Made by a program: the position numbers and the translations under genes. DNA of 64,000 nt, from assembly GCA_038501195.1 (NCBI GenBank), contig JBBPUQ010000009.1, forward strand, positions 806,001-870,000, written 5' to 3'. Shown piece after piece: positions 1 through 12,367 of this stretch. The stretch comes from Nemania diffusa (Eukaryota > Ascomycota > Sordariomycetes > Xylariales > Xylariaceae). Within the stretch, counting starts at the first letter, position 1. Each line of letters opens with the position of its first letter. A model generated the notes under the pieces. It was not told the origin of the DNA. It was given only the letters and a program-made list of their open reading frames with translations, and ran no database searches.

Positions 1-561
1 GTAGGTACTCATTAAGTAAGAAGCCAACAACGTTCTCGGCCAAATTCCTGCCATCTGTGATCATAGAGCCATGTGGGGGGCGAGGGGGGCTTTGCGACTG
101 CTAAACACGATTTACGTGACAGCTTACCAACACTAAAACTATTCAAAGTTTAAAGACCTCTGTCGGCTCAGTGCAGCTTGTCTAACCAATAATATGAGTC
201 ATTTTCCCCTTCGGTGCAGCACTTTGTCTCTATTCCGGCTCATCAATAACAACGATAACTACAGCAGAGGGTGACAAACAAAACATGACATTTAATCGAA
301 TCAACAGCAGCAATAAGTCTAGATCCAGTAAATTCTCGTCCATTCGTCCGTGATACATCGCACTCTATTCTATCTGCCATCTTAACCAGAGCAATCGACG
401 TTTCACAATAAAAGAAAAGTCAGCCCATCTCATTCACACTCAGCCTTGCTGAACCCCTCCACTCGCGCTACCCCGGCTACTACTGGACGCTATCACATTA
501 TTGCCGTTTGTTCTATACTTATTCCTCCTATTCCTCCTACTCCTCCCCGAAGACTAGAAAC
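1..561. other. 5' flank without a gene
   Basis: No gene was recognised here. The stretch directly before the nicotinate phosphoribosyltransferase start is rich in CT and TCC runs (about 505-550), as is usual for a fungal promoter or 5' leader. No clear TATA box was seen. Confidence 0.5.
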
Positions 562-2020
562 ATGGACTTCAACTGGGCTTCTGAGTACCCGGAAGGGGTG
601 CTCTCCTTCCTCGATACCGATCTCTACAAATTAACCATGCAAAACGCTGTCTTCCAGCACTACCCAGATGTCCCTGTGACGTACGCCTTCACGAATCGAA
701 CCCCGGAAAAGAAGTTCTCGAGAAAAGCATTCCTTTGGCTATGTGATCAAATCTACAGTAGGTATCACCCCTTTACATTTTAATATCCATGTAGTTCATC
801 CTCGTATTAATTGCCATTCAGAGCTTGGCCACATTTCTCTCCAAGATGATGAGTTGCGGTTCTTAAAGTCACATTGTAAATACTTGACTACTCCATATCT
901 CAACTTCCTCAGCGAGTTCCGCCTCTCGCCGCGAGAGCAGTTAACACCTACCTTTATTCCCATTGGAGAGGACACAGGCGCAGACGACGTCATTGGAGAC
1001 ATCCACATCCAAATCAGCGGCAAGTGGGTAGACACCATCCTCTACGAGATCCCCCTGCTAGCCTTGACATCCGAGGCCTATTTCAAGTTCATGGACAGCG
1101 ACTGGAATTACGAGGGGCAGGAGGAGAAAGCTTTCGAGAAGGGACTACAGATTCTAGAGGCAGGTTGCACATTGTCCGAATTTGGCACCCGGAGACGCAG
1201 AGACTACCACACTCAGGCATTGGTGTTCCGGGGCTTAGTCAGCGCGAGTAAGGAGGCTGCAAATCGCGGACTCCAGGGTAAATTGACCGGAACTAGCAAC
1301 GTGCACCTTGCCATGCGATTCAATTTGGCCCCAATTGGCACAGTGGCTCATGAATGGTTCATGGGAATTGCCGCTATCACAAATGACTATGAGAGTGCCA
1401 ATGAGGAGGCGCTTCGCCGTTGGGTCGCCTGCTTCGGCGAAGGCGTGCTAGGAATCGCCCTGACGGATACCTTCGGTACCCCTGCCTTCCTGAGGTCGTT
1501 CAGCAAGCCTATTCAGGATATTCCCGAGACGGCCGATACTACTACTAGCGCCACTAAATCACCGCGGACGTATGCGCAGATCTTCACCGGTGTCCGCCAG
1601 GATTCAGGGGATCCCACTAACTTTGTTAAGATCATGCGTGACTTTTACGACAGCCAGGGCATCAAGGAGAAGAAGACAATCGTCTTCTCCGACTCTCTCG
1701 ACATTGAAAAATGCATCGAATACAAGCGGGCTTCTGACGAACAAGGCTTTCAATCAAGCTTCGGCGTTGGGACCTACTTAACGAACGATTTCACGCAACT
1801 GACAACGGGCAAGAAATCTGTCCCTCTCAATATTGTCATCAAACTGAGTTCTGCCGCCGGTAATCCTGCCATCAAGATTAGCGACAATGTCGGGAAGAAC
1901 ACAGGCGACTCAGCGAAGGTGGCTGAAGTGAAGAGGATCCTGGGCTATGTGGAGAAGGAATGGGAGGGCGGAGACGAGACGAAGAGATGGGGAACGGGCG
2001 ACGACACTACAAAGCCCTGA
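562..2020 (+). CDS. NPT1: nicotinate phosphoribosyltransferase (NAD salvage)
   Basis: Two exons, 562-757 and 822-2020, give about 464 residues; the 64 base intron has a GTAGGT donor and a CAG acceptor. The enzyme makes nicotinate mononucleotide from nicotinate and PRPP with ATP, the first step of the Preiss-Handler NAD salvage route. Family marks seen: LLDTDLYKLTM-like N-terminus (FLDTDLYKLTMQ), SGKWVDTILYEIPLL, FGTRRRR (about 187-192), GTVAHEW with the His that is phosphorylated in this family (about residue 242), GVRQDSGDP (about 322-330) and ISDNVGKNTGD. The length matches yeast Npt1 closely. The start at 562 is the first ATG of the conserved frame; upstream codons in that frame contain only non-ATG starts. 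A Ser/Thr-rich insertion (about 299-315) precedes the GVRQDSG motif. The gene looks intact and is an ordinary housekeeping gene. Confidence 0.95.
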
Positions 2021-2837
2021 GGCCAATGACCTTGAGCGGGCCTTTAATGTCTTCGTAGACTACCTATGTACACCACTGGATTGCGCGGATAGAAGGCGCT
2101 CGACTAATTCCCTTGTTTTAATATCTCAGATATTTTCCCCATTATCACAGTTGAAGCTCTTCCTGGTTGAGCCGAAGAATGGGGCATCAACCAGACCGGT
2201 TATCTAGACATTCAAATAGGCGCCAGCTAGCCTTTAGGTGATAGAGACGAACAATACCTAGAGTGGTATTATAATTAGAACAGTTAGATGTCCTTTTGGG
2301 GGCGACGGAATATGAGCCGACTCGCTTTAAAGCATAGAGCTGTAGTCTGACCAGGCCCGCTTACTGTCTATGTTTCTAATCATCGCTGCTCGCCCCCTCG
2401 TTCACATAGTTATCTTAATCGGTTCTATCGCTTGTAGCACAACACTTTTAAATTTGGTGATCTCTAGCTTCAGCGCCCCGATGAATTGCCCAAGAAGTTT
2501 CTTCGTCATATTGGAAGCTAATATTGTTGTGTACTTATGTGAATATCCAATAGAACTGGATTTTAAAACAACTAGGCCTCTTCTTAAGGAGGATCTAGGG
2601 TCAGAGAGACCTGAGGCTATTGAGAAGGTCAGATCTGAATGTTGCAATTTACGTTATCATCTCTTCTTTTTATCTCCTGCCCGCCAATGTTTCGCAACGA
2701 CGCATCGGGCACATAGGGTTTGCCTCCGGAAATTGTCAGCAATAACCGGCACACTTTGGGTTAGACTTATCATTATCTTTGCGTAAATAATAAATTAAGT
2801 TAGGGTAATTTGATTTACATTTTCAGTCTTCTATCAA
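2021..2837. other. intergenic, convergent 3' ends
   Basis: This stretch lies between two genes that end towards each other. Open frames exist on both strands but show no recognisable protein, and I see no repeat or RNA gene. Confidence 0.5.
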
Positions 2838-4574
2838 TTACCAACTGAAAACTTCCTCAACTATCTCCTGAGCGGTTTGCTCTCCCCGAGCGTTCCTAGT
2901 GTAATGAAGACGACCTCCTTTTGCATCGATCTTTAGCAGCGGCCGAGAGCTAAACAGCTCGAGTGCCGCAATATTATCTGTGCAAAGACCCGCAGCTCTC
3001 AGTTCTCTTTCCTCGATTTCAATGATCCTCTCGGCAGCATGTGCTGCAAGTAAACTATTCCAGAGGCCTTCTTGACGGGACACGGAACGAAGAATAGCAA
3101 TAGCTCGTCGACGGATAGTAAGGTCTCGACAGCTACTAGCCACCGCATACATTGGGATAATATAACCAGATTCTAAGCTGAAAGAGGTTATCTTTCCTTC
3201 GCAATTGTTCTCAGACAAAATGAAAAAGATAATTCTCTCACCAAGCAGTAAAGCTTCTTCCAATTGTGGCATGAAATCATCCCAGGTAGAAGATCCAACC
3301 TCGACTTCAAATGAAATCCAAGTGACAAGAACATTGAGCTGGAGCACGGCCGCGGCAAGCTCTTCCTTCAACGTGAAGCTCTCTCCCTTCGATCGCACGA
3401 GCTCTTGGACAGCATGCCAAAATTTCAACGTGAGATTTGCCAAATGGCTTCTAGGGTCTTTCATCAGGCTGTTAGGGAGTTGGACAGAGTCGTCTGATAA
3501 CTTGGCATCCAGACTGCCACTAAACAGACAAGCGCCATTTTCAAATGTGCTCTTAGCCTCATCGATACTAGAGAATTCAATCGGTGCATCACCATAAATC
3601 TGATTAGCATAAGAAGGAGAGGCCGCAATCAAGGGGCGCTGGTAATCCCCAATGATCTGTGGTAAGTTTATCAGCCATGATGTATAGCTATCTGAGATAG
3701 AGGGGGAAAGTCTTACGCTAGAAGCCTGTAAATCTAATAAAGCGAAGATCTTGGCATAAGCCTCCAACGAGGCGTACGAATTGATGCGGGTCATAGACCC
3801 AAAGTGTTGGTGACGGAGAGCTCCAGTGTCCCGATCATATACAGTCTCTCGTAACAGCTTCACGCCATTTTGAATATGGGTGATGGATAAGGCATGGTTT
3901 CCCTGTATGTTCTATAGAACTCAACAATGACTATTAGCGCGATGGCAAAAATATGGAGTGATGAACTGTACCTCAAAGGAAGCAAAGAGGATAGACAATA
4001 TAAGGTAAATATCAACGCTACGATGGCCCTTGCTAAGGGATGGATCTAGTAATCGTCTGATTGCAACGTTGTATTGCTCTAATGCAAAAATGCCCGCCGC
4101 ACCTCTATTTGCCGTCTGCTGCATGGCTAGCTCGTGCCTCGATCCTATGGCGACGATGGCATGACGTATAGCGGGTTCATGATATGCAGCTTGGAGCGCA
4201 ATCCGTTCCCAAAAGCTGGAGCCGAAAAAGCCAGCTAGTTGAGAGCACGTGCGTTGTACGAAGAACGAAAATGATCGCTGGGAACGCTGGCAAGCGTGGA
4301 TCTCGAAAGACGGGCCTGCTAGCACTGGCACGGGTGTGATGGGCGCGTTGACATGAGCGTAGCCGTCACAGTTACGGCCTGTTGATGTACATCGGAAGCA
4401 GGCTGGCAATCCCTCGTCACACTTCACTCGTCTTACTGACCAATGATTGCTAGGTTAGATGTGTACGTTGTATCAAGGATTATTATTTCATTACTTACTC
4501 TTACAAGTGAGACACCCTGATTGAGTCTTCGGCTGATACGCCCGTTGTCTCTTCCCTTTCTTAACTTTAGTCAT
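2838..4574 (-). CDS. Zn2Cys6 fungal transcription factor
   Basis: Three exons on the minus strand, 4574-4499, 4435-3972 and 3911-2838, give about 537 residues. The first intron interrupts the zinc cluster; joining the exons yields the complete Cys-X2-Cys-X6-Cys-X6-Cys-X2-Cys-X6-Cys pattern at residues 21, 24, 31, 38, 41 and 48, starting GCLTCKIRRVKCDEGLPAC. The second intron (60 bases) removes a short stretch before the QGNHAL...HIQNGVKLL segment, typical of the fungal transcription factor middle region. A basic N-terminus (KVKKGKRQR) precedes the cluster. Such proteins bind CGG-containing DNA in the nucleus and often control nearby metabolic genes. It is transcribed divergently from the serine hydrolase at 5235 and lies about 7 kb from the peptide cluster, so a role as pathway regulator is possible but unproven. 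The start is the ATG immediately before the basic region. Confidence 0.88.
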
Positions 4575-5234
4575 CTGGCACTTCGTTTCCAACAGACTAT
4601 TGCACTCTCGCGTTCGACAGCGAATGAGAGAAGTCTGTTGCGTGGAAATAAATGGCGTGAAGAATCAACTCCTACGATGAATGTTTACAAATGCTTTGGG
4701 CATGGTTATGATGTTCTATTTTAAGCCGCTGTTTGATGCGATCCCCTTGTCGGCTTAGCTAGGTATTGTGTTGACACTAGGTAGGATAGAGACATAGTTT
4801 ACCAGCTTAACTTGACTTCCATGGATTACCAAGCGTGTCTGATTGGTGTGCTCGTAAGGGCCTTGTAATATCCACATCAACCCTGTCGCTCTAACTTCAC
4901 CAGGCTAATAATCCCGGCCTTCAACACCTGAATAAAGTCTATGGCCTCCTGAGCTCAGCCTCAACATATAGTTGAACTCTATGGAATCGTGGGTTTAACT
5001 GTCGTTGATCTCCGTATTCCATTAAAGGGGCTCTAGTGAAACAAAGTAATGGGGCTTCAGGGCCATTGCTAGACTTCATTCTAGGCAGCATCCTATTGAT
5101 CATCAATAATGTATAAGAAGCAACTTAGCAGCACTTCTCTGTGACACAACAACACCAAGACAAGTTTATTTCTCAGCTTTCAAAACTCACACTCATTAAG
5201 TTTGTCCAACTCTTTCTTCGCTCCCTTTTTCATT
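4575..5234. promoter_or_regulatory. divergent promoter region
   Basis: This 660 base region separates the start codons of the Zn2Cys6 regulator (minus) and the serine hydrolase (plus), so it must hold both promoters. I found no TTCCGGAA palindrome here, unlike the promoters further right. Co-regulation of the two genes is an inference from the arrangement only. Confidence 0.45.
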
Positions 5235-7203
5235 ATGCTCAATTCCACCTTCTTTGCCCTACTTGGCTTGTCTTCTTTGGGAACTGCATCATGCTCTGGG
5301 AATTGTACCTGGGACACCATCACACCTTCACAGGCTCTTACTTGGTGCTCTTGCTACAATGGCTTCTTTTGTGCGAAACTTGACGTGAGCCTACCTACTC
5401 CATAATCCGTCCTCATCATCATGCTAAATAAATTGTATAGGTACCTCTAGATTATCAAAACCCTACCCTTGGTCGAGCTTCTGTCCCTCTCATCAAACTA
5501 CCAGCCAATACTACGTCATCCGCAGGCCCTTATCAAGGAATGGTTCTGATCAATCCTGGAGGGCCAGGCGGTTCGGGTGTGGATGAAGTTCAGAACAACG
5601 GTGTCGCCTATTATCAAGTTAGTAGCCTTTTGTTGAGACTTTTTGCCCAGTAAAATTTAAATTTGCAGGCCTTTTTTTTTATTCCTGATTCAGACCCCCA
5701 GTGCTAGTGAATTGGTTATTCCCTTCGTTATATGATGCTAACTTTTTCAAAAGTCCCTAACTGGCGATAATTGGGATATTGTCGGATTCGAACCTCGAGG
5801 GATCTACCGTAGCGAGCCTAATATCAACTGCTCGTCCACCCCACAAACTGCTCAAAACGCATCGCTATCCTCTCGGTTTGTTCCAGATGTGACGGACGAC
5901 TTCTTCATTAATTATATTCAAGCTGGAGTACAACTGGGTGAACAGTGCCAAGAATCAGTCGGCGGAGAAATGGACGCTGGCCCTCATATGTCAACTACGA
6001 CAAATGCTAGGGATATGCTTACCATCGTTGACGCGTTTACGAAAACTGCAGATGGGAAAAACAGTGCGAAGCCAAGTCATCTTCTGAATTATTTCGGCTA
6101 CAGCTATGGCACATTCCTCGGACAAGTCTTCGCCTCAATGTTTCCCGACAGAGTCGGCAACATGGTTCTGGACGGTGTTTTGAGCCTCGACTTGGTCCTG
6201 GGAGAGAACTTGACTGATGTAACGACCCCGGCTGATGGCATCATCGCATCCTTTTTCATATATTGTTTCGAAGTTGGGCCATCCCAATGTTCATTCTATA
6301 CCGGCTCTTCAGCACTTGACATCTTCAATCGGTTCAACGAGTCGTTCGTCCAATTGGACGCCGAAAGGGCGAAAGCCGAGAATTGGGCAAATGCAACAGA
6401 TCTCGAGGCAGCATTGGTGACAATGAAAACCGCTCTGTACGACTCCGTCGCAGCGCCAGAGTCTGCATTCGGCATTTTATCTGAAGCTATGGTTACACTT
6501 GAACAAGCTATTGCTTTCCAACAGCTTGCGGTATGGACGGAGCAGATTGTGGCCGTCATCGGAGACCCTACCGCGGCCGGCGAGGCGAACCCGGAATTAC
6601 GACTCGGTACTCTATGTACGGACCAGAGTAATAAGTGGTATAATAAGACGCTAGAAGACTTGAGTCCTGCTATTGAGCATCTTAGGGAAGTAAGCATTGT
6701 CGGGGAGATCGTTGCTAAGTCAATGCTTGGGTGTCTCGGATGGTCTATCGAATCTACGGATGTGTTTTCTGGTCCATTTGGCGGCGATACAGCAACCCCT
6801 ATCCTATTCGTCGGTAACACCTATGACCCTATTTCACCCGTTACGAAGTGAGTAAACAATATCCTATCCTTTTCCGTCGAGTTCATGCTGATGTTATCAA
6901 AAGCGCACTCGCAGCTGCACCGAACTACAAGGATGCCCAAGTCGTCACCGTTGACGCCACAGGAGTGAGTGATATTCTTCTTCATAAGTCGTTTTCTAGC
7001 ATAGACTGATTAGTTTAAAGCACACGTCAAGGGTTACAAATAACTCTTGCCAGAAGGCAAAAGTGAACGCCTATTTTCAATATACCCAGTTACCAGGAAA
7101 TGATTCTTACTGCGCGCTTGAAACTGGTCCTTTTGGCATCACCCTAAACGGAACGCTGGAAGATAACATTTACCAGGCCGGTTTGTCGCAGCTAGTGCAG
7201 TAA
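5235..7203 (+). CDS. secreted TAP-like serine hydrolase (alpha/beta hydrolase, S33 type)
   Basis: Five exons, 5235-5384, 5441-5617, 5754-6847, 6904-6964 and 7021-7203, give about 554 residues with all phases matching. The N-terminus MLNSTFFALLGLSSLGTASC looks like a signal peptide. The oxyanion-loop segment NPGGPGGSG and then DNWDIVGFEPRG are typical of tripeptidyl aminopeptidase-like hydrolases. Catalytic residues visible: Ser at about 226 in GYSYG, Asp at about 467 in GNTYDPISPV, and His at about 495 in GHTS, the first codon of the last exon. The TAP-like C-terminal domain carries the Asp and His. Introns 2 and 5 follow TGCTAAC-like or AAAG acceptors. It probably cleaves peptides or esters outside the cell. 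It lies 5.7 kb from a peptide precursor, so peptide trimming in that pathway is possible; general nutrient hydrolysis is equally likely. Confidence 0.88.
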
Positions 7204-8051
7204 CATAAAGCTACGAGCTGCTAAAAGAGACCGTTTCCGACGCGCCATATTCCTGTCACTTTCGCCTTCATATTGATTATTTAGACATAGAATTAGACTT
7301 AGAAGAGCATCCTAATCTAGTTAACTCTCTAACCTAGACTGCTACACAAGCAGTAAGTTGTGTATAACCCCCCTAATTCCAGAATTTTAAGCTCGTGAAT
7401 AAGCCCCCTAATCTCACTACATTGAGTCTCTCTTACTTTTCGACATGCATACCCGATTGATGATACTACTTTGATCTTTATACCTTTATTCATAGGTAAT
7501 ACAGCGAAGCTTCCTAGAAGATACGATAACTGTCCGTTGGACCTTCGACTGCAACTAGCCATATTAAATACATAGAATAAGAGGTTTGAGAGGCTATCTT
7601 CATCTCTGTTCGTACTTTATGCTGCACATCGGTAGTTGACCATTGCGCGACATCCCTTTGGTCTCTAAACATCCTGCGCCCTCGCTCCTCGGTGATTTGG
7701 CGAACTAATTATGAAGATCGACCGAGATTTAATCAACTAGGGTGATTACCTGCAGCGACCTGCTGCCTCGCTATCTTCTTGCCGAAGTGCCTATATAGTC
7801 ATCGTATTGCCGACACAGCGGAAACTGTCGATCAAAGTTCGTAAAGCAGGGGACTGCAGTTTGACAGCGGCTGCGGTAGGAATTTGGAGCACCTGCATAT
7901 TAAGTAACCGCGTAGATGACAAGCGGCAAGCAGACCTTTACCTTACGGACTATACATACTCAAAAGAAATAATAAGTTCCGAGGCACATAGGTATATAAA
8001 CTTAATATAGTTTTATTTTTTATTATAGAATACCTTTTCTCATCATGCCAT
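7204..8051. other. intergenic, convergent 3' ends
   Basis: No gene was recognised. Short open frames at about 7329-7562 and 7807-8010 have no family features and are probably chance. Confidence 0.5.
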
Positions 8052-9595
8052 TCACTGCTCAGATGGAATTGTTTCCAAAAGGTGCCCTCGTTCCTCGGTA
8101 TGAACTTGTTGCTTAGCAGTTGTTGTATAGAACTGCTCTTTTCTGCGACTCAACTCGGGTACTGCAATCAAGAAAACGATAGCCTCAATAGCAGCGAGAG
8201 TCCCCCAGACCAGCTTGGCAGCTGCCTTTTCTTTCGCAAATAGAATACCACTATTAGACAATTAAAACTCGATCTCAACACACATTGGGTAATCTATACT
8301 TACTATCCGGTGTTAAAAATACCAAGGACAAGTAATAACCTTCCGTTCCATCGATGCAAAAGGGTTGGTGCTGTTCTTCTCTGCAACTTCAAAAAGTTCT
8401 GATGATGCCACCAGCCAAACCATATCTGTATACCTACAAGGACGACAATAACAGTTCCCAAGAAAGGGTGGCCTTTTAAGAGCGTCTCAAACTAAAATAA
8501 TAGATATGAGTAAAATGTAGTAAAAACTCGGTCACGTTCAGATATTTAGCTTACCGCGTTGTTTTTCACGATTGGCCATGCAATGAGGGCAACGCCACCA
8601 AATGTGCTCAAGCTGGCCATCAGTTGAAGAGCCACGTGAGCGCGGAACGCTTTAGTAAACCCGCTCTTGAGTAGTACGGCCCCAGTAGGGAAGAAAACCA
8701 TGAACGCTAGTCCAAGCAGAAGCCCATGGGCTCTGGCCGCAGTAAATCCTGGATCTACATCCGACTCTGAGCCTCCAGATGGAGATCCAAAGTCAGAAGC
8801 GCCGAAAGATCCCTTACTTCTATCCAATGTAGGCGGGACAGCTACTTCTCCTGGGGCGAGGATACCTGCGGTCATGTCAACCCAGAAAAGACCTATTGCT
8901 CACATCAGTGGATCTGCCTTTGAGAATCAAGTGCTAGAAGAAGGCATTACTGTAATGATCGTGCTGTTTGATTCGTGCGTCCAATGTTACTATCTCAAAC
9001 TTTTGATTTAAACCACGAGCCCATATGAATGGATGGCTCTTCTGCGAGGGATCGAAAGTGGCCCATTTGTCGCACGCGTAACAAACAAAGCTGTACTCCT
9101 GCCATACGTCTGTCTGAGAGTTAACTGAGAGTAGTTCAACGGTTGGTGTCTTATCCGGTGCCATCTGAGGCTGAAAATGCCCACTATTGAACGTTAGTGA
9201 TCAAGTTTAACTCTCAGATCTCAGTATAATGACACATACTCGGTTGTACGAACACTGACAACTACATCTGCATATGAGCTTAGTTAGAGATTCAGATTAA
9301 TGCTCAAGCTGGGTGTATGCCTACTTTTCTTCTGGTCGGTAATCGTGAGAAACATTAGAGCCCCAGCCATCTGCTCCCCAATTCCGAGAGCCATCCACCC
9401 TTTCGTGGCGCTCCCCTCAAACCCCAACGTCATAAAAAGATCTGTGCCACTGCTTGTTTCATTTTTGGCTGTGATCATGCCCAGACACAAGTTCACAAGT
9501 TCGTCCTTGTGGCAATATTGGATTGCGGCCGTAGCCCAAGAACAGAACAATATAACCCCAAAGAAGCCGCGTGACAAAAATTGAATCAGAGCCAT
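8052..9595 (-). CDS. DOMON domain plus cytochrome b561 membrane reductase
   Basis: Six exons on the minus strand, 9595-9325, 9267-9240, 9183-8951, 8892-8555, 8491-8304 and 8250-8052, give about 418 residues with consistent phases. Exon 2 is a 28 base microexon. A signal peptide (MALIQFLSRGFFGVILFCSW) precedes an extracellular DOMON (cellobiose dehydrogenase cytochrome-like) domain of about residues 25-185, ending in DGHFQPQ and HDHYSLFWVDMTAG. Membrane helices of a cytochrome b561 core follow. Four candidate haem-ligand His are seen at about 233 (ARAHGLL), 263 (FRAHVAL), 298 (KGHPFLG) and 336 (LLHRWNGRLLL). The family moves electrons across the plasma membrane, for example to ferric or cupric ions. 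Its promoter contains the TTCCGGAA palindrome also found by the peptide precursor. A supporting role for copper oxidases is inference. Confidence 0.85.
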
Positions 9596-11641
9596 CTTGT
9601 AGAGGCCTTTGATGGAAGATGCTCACTAAGAGGGCTAGGTATATGAACGATATAGAATCATTACAAGTAAGTGGCCCGACTATAGTAACAAATGTCGTAG
9701 GTTTTGGGTTTGCAGTGCCTAATACTAGCTGTCCTATAGATAATTTTGAAATGCAGAAAACATGCAGTCAGTATTCAATCAATGACTATAGTCCACCCGT
9801 GGTTATTAGTTAAGCATGTGGGTAAGTATAATAGAAACGGATTCGAAACGGATTCTTCCGGAATTGTACGTTATATCCGCGCTTTCTCTTAACTGTGCCA
9901 CTTATATGCATCATCCCCGCTTGCAAATTTGTCAGCGACGATAAAATATACACGAACCCATGGTAATAATGCTCTTCAACTACTTAGGTAGCTACCAGAT
10001 CTGAACTGCGAGGCAGAACCCCCTGATTCTTAGCCGTTGTTAGCCTGTTACCCACAGTTGCTGGAAAATGATATGTTATCTCCGCTAGGTATTAATATCT
10101 GACCGATTCGTGATCCACTGGCTCGATCGATCCAATGAATTTAGGATTGAGATCCCTGTTGAGGCCAAGGCCATCCTTGTCAAAGCCATGCCTCGTGGGG
10201 AACATACATCCCACCACGTTTTCGCCTCCTCGGATCCTCGGCTACTAGTTAGTACCCTAGAGACTTTTCACTAGTCGGCTAGACGCCAACACCACTCCTG
10301 CTAAGCCTAGTACCTATCTAGATATTATTAGTTTACATAGACGAATGAATTTTCGAGACTAGGTATGTATAGGTTTGCCAAGGTGTCTTATCTTTTCCTA
10401 CCCTGACCACGGGAACTTGGCCTTTGCTGAGTTGTCACTTGCAGCCGCTGTCATTGGCTAGCACCTTGCCTAGAATTAGCTCTATTGTGCTATCCTTGAA
10501 TAATAGACACTAGAGCGGCTGCATGATCTAGGTCGCCAGCATTGAAGTGGCATATGCTTACACTATCACACATTACACATTGAACAGTTGCCGGCGGTGA
10601 ACTTGATTGCCTATTTTGTGCTTATAGCTTCATCTCCAAGTTCGACAAGGAACTAGTGATCCTTGTAGAGTTGCGGAACACTTACCAGAACTGCGATCCT
10701 GCCGAAAGTTGGGGAAGCTAGGAATCCTACGGAGTAGAGGAAATAGCCGTGCTGGTAGAAAACGTACGCATATATAGCAAATGTGTAGTATTAATACGTC
10801 CCTCTGCTTAAATTTTCTTGCGCTTTTAGTTAGCAATATAAGCTTTTCTACCGGTGGTAGTCTCAATAGTCTCGGTAGTCTTACGGCAGCTATGCTGTGT
10901 GGCGTTTTAGTCATAAGTAGCTGAAAAGGCGGGCATAATTTCTAAGCTCCCGGCAATACATTAGATAGCGAACCGTAGCGGGCGGCAGAATAGCGCCATT
11001 AAGGCAGAGGACTCTATTCGCTCTAATGCGAGCCGTTCGCCTCAACCGGACCCAGCTCGTGGGACCGACATGTGATGTGCAAGGGCTTGTTCCAACCTGA
11101 GGTGGCGGTGTGGTTTTAGCTCTCGAAACTACCAAGGGATATACACCCCCTGCTTATACACTAGGAAAACCGGGTCTGTCAGCACAAGGGCGCTGGTGCC
11201 AAAGTAGAAATTACCGAATTAGGCAAATTCTCTGCCTTGGCAAGGTGGCGTTGAAATTCTATGGTTATCACAAGTACTATCTATCGACATAGTAGGTTGA
11301 TGGCCATGTGAAGCTGGGAATCTACGCACGTAAGCACAATTGCTAAATTGACATAGTCTCTACGTAGAATACGGCTCTTATGTAAATAGTACTGTAGAGA
11401 AAGAAAAAGAGCTAAAATTTATATTTCAGCGAAGCTGATTGAACTTGATGTGACGAGATTTAACTAGTTGTTAATAACCGCCTAGGTAGCTAGTAGGTAA
11501 TATTATACTAGAGGACTAAATATAATAAGAATATAGTGAGAAATCATCGATGATATAGTTCACATTTCTATCTGCCGATGGAATATCCTGAATGTCTTCG
11601 CCCTACAGCCCGCCATTATCATTCTAGGGAGAGTGTCTGAC
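9596..11641. other. intergenic, no clear gene
   Basis: About 2 kb with no gene I can support. It holds the promoter of the b561 gene at its left end. A stretch near 10910-11140 is somewhat GC-richer and has open frames on both strands without family features; it could be a decayed gene, but I cannot identify it. Confidence 0.45.
9856..9863. promoter_or_regulatory. TTCCGGAA palindrome upstream of the b561 gene
   Basis: An exact 8 base palindrome lies about 260 bases upstream of the b561 start codon. The same palindrome lies in the divergent promoter of the RiPP precursor (12665-12672). It contains inverted CGG/CCG triplets, the half-sites usually read by Zn2Cys6 regulators. Function is inferred only. 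Confidence 0.35.
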
Positions 11642-12367
11642 CTAGGCTTTTAAGTCACTTCCTGTCTTAATTGGCTGTCTGCACCAACCATAGCCACCTC
11701 CAGAGGGAACCCGAGCGACGATCTCGCCTACGGTAGCCCAGTCCGTCGTCAGGAGTAAACTACTGCAGTGGGCTGTATGATGATATTCGCCCGCCCAGAT
11801 GTTGGTGGCAATCCTCCCTTCCATAGACTTGTGTAGGCGCTTCCACCAGAGCATGCAATGTCCAGTGTGAAACTCCTGAGTAGTCCATATGTCCTGGCCG
11901 GCCATCTCAGATAATTGCTCAAGTGTCTCAAGGTGCTGCGTGCCATTCTTATCGAGATAGAAAGGCCAAGGCCGCACACGCTTCGGTGAACGTAGCCATT
12001 CCTCGAATTCCCTTGCCGTAGACTGGTCTTCACAAGCCGCGGGCCACCAGGTGGCTGAGAGCAGGTCATAAGAGCACCCAAGGGCCCGAGCTTCTGCAGG
12101 TGTCTTGCCACACTGCGAGGTCTCGACGAAAGGCCCTTGAACTGCCGGCGGACCTCCGTTAGGATGCCCAGAGTCAGTGCTGGACAGGAGGCTTGAGGAC
12201 GAGCCGACGCCGAGTCCAATAATGAAGGTGATGGTTGCTGCAAGGCCAGCAAGAAGGGCACTGCGTAAATGTGACCTCGTTTGAGGTCGATGGTGAAGGT
12301 CAAACCCTAGCTGGTTCGCGTCATCTACGCTTTGGACTACTTTTTCATAGTCGGTAGAATACGACAT
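11642..12367 (-). CDS. UstYa-like HxxHC membrane protein (CGxxPAEARxxGC family), copy 1
   Basis: A single open frame of 241 residues with an ATG at 12367. A cytosolic N-terminus is followed by one membrane helix (about 35-57), then a lumenal domain with CGKTPAEARALGC (86-98), SYDLLSATWWPAAC, and two HxxHC motifs, HTGHC (167-171) and HTAHC (197-201). Two HxxHC motifs on a type II membrane protein are the hallmark of UstYa oxidases (DUF3328), where they are thought to bind copper, but the rest of this sequence differs from DUF3328. It belongs to the same family as the gene at 16805. I recognise the CG..AEAR..GC family as recurrent in fungi but know of no assigned function. It shares a divergent promoter with the peptide precursor. 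Probable role, by inference: oxidative cyclisation of the core peptide in the secretory pathway. Confidence 0.75.
   Translation of the reverse strand: MSYSTDYEKVVQSVDDANQLGFDLHHRPQTRSHLRSALLAGLAATITFIIGLGVGSSSSLLSSTDSGHPNGGPPAVQGPFVETSQCGKTPAEARALGCSYDLLSATWWPAACEDQSTAREFEEWLRSPKRVRPWPFYLDKNGTQHLETLEQLSEMAGQDIWTTQEFHTGHCMLWWKRLHKSMEGRIATNIWAGEYHHTAHCSSLLLTTDWATVGEIVARVPSGGGYGWCRQPIKTGSDLKA

Noticed and set aside
2370..2786. 138-codon open frame after the NPT1 gene
   Set aside because: It starts with ATG but has no family features, overlaps an equal frame on the other strand and lies in the 3' intergenic region.
10911..11135. GC-richer stretch with an Arg-rich frame on the minus strand
   Set aside because: No domain, RNA gene or transposon protein could be recognised; not enough for a call.
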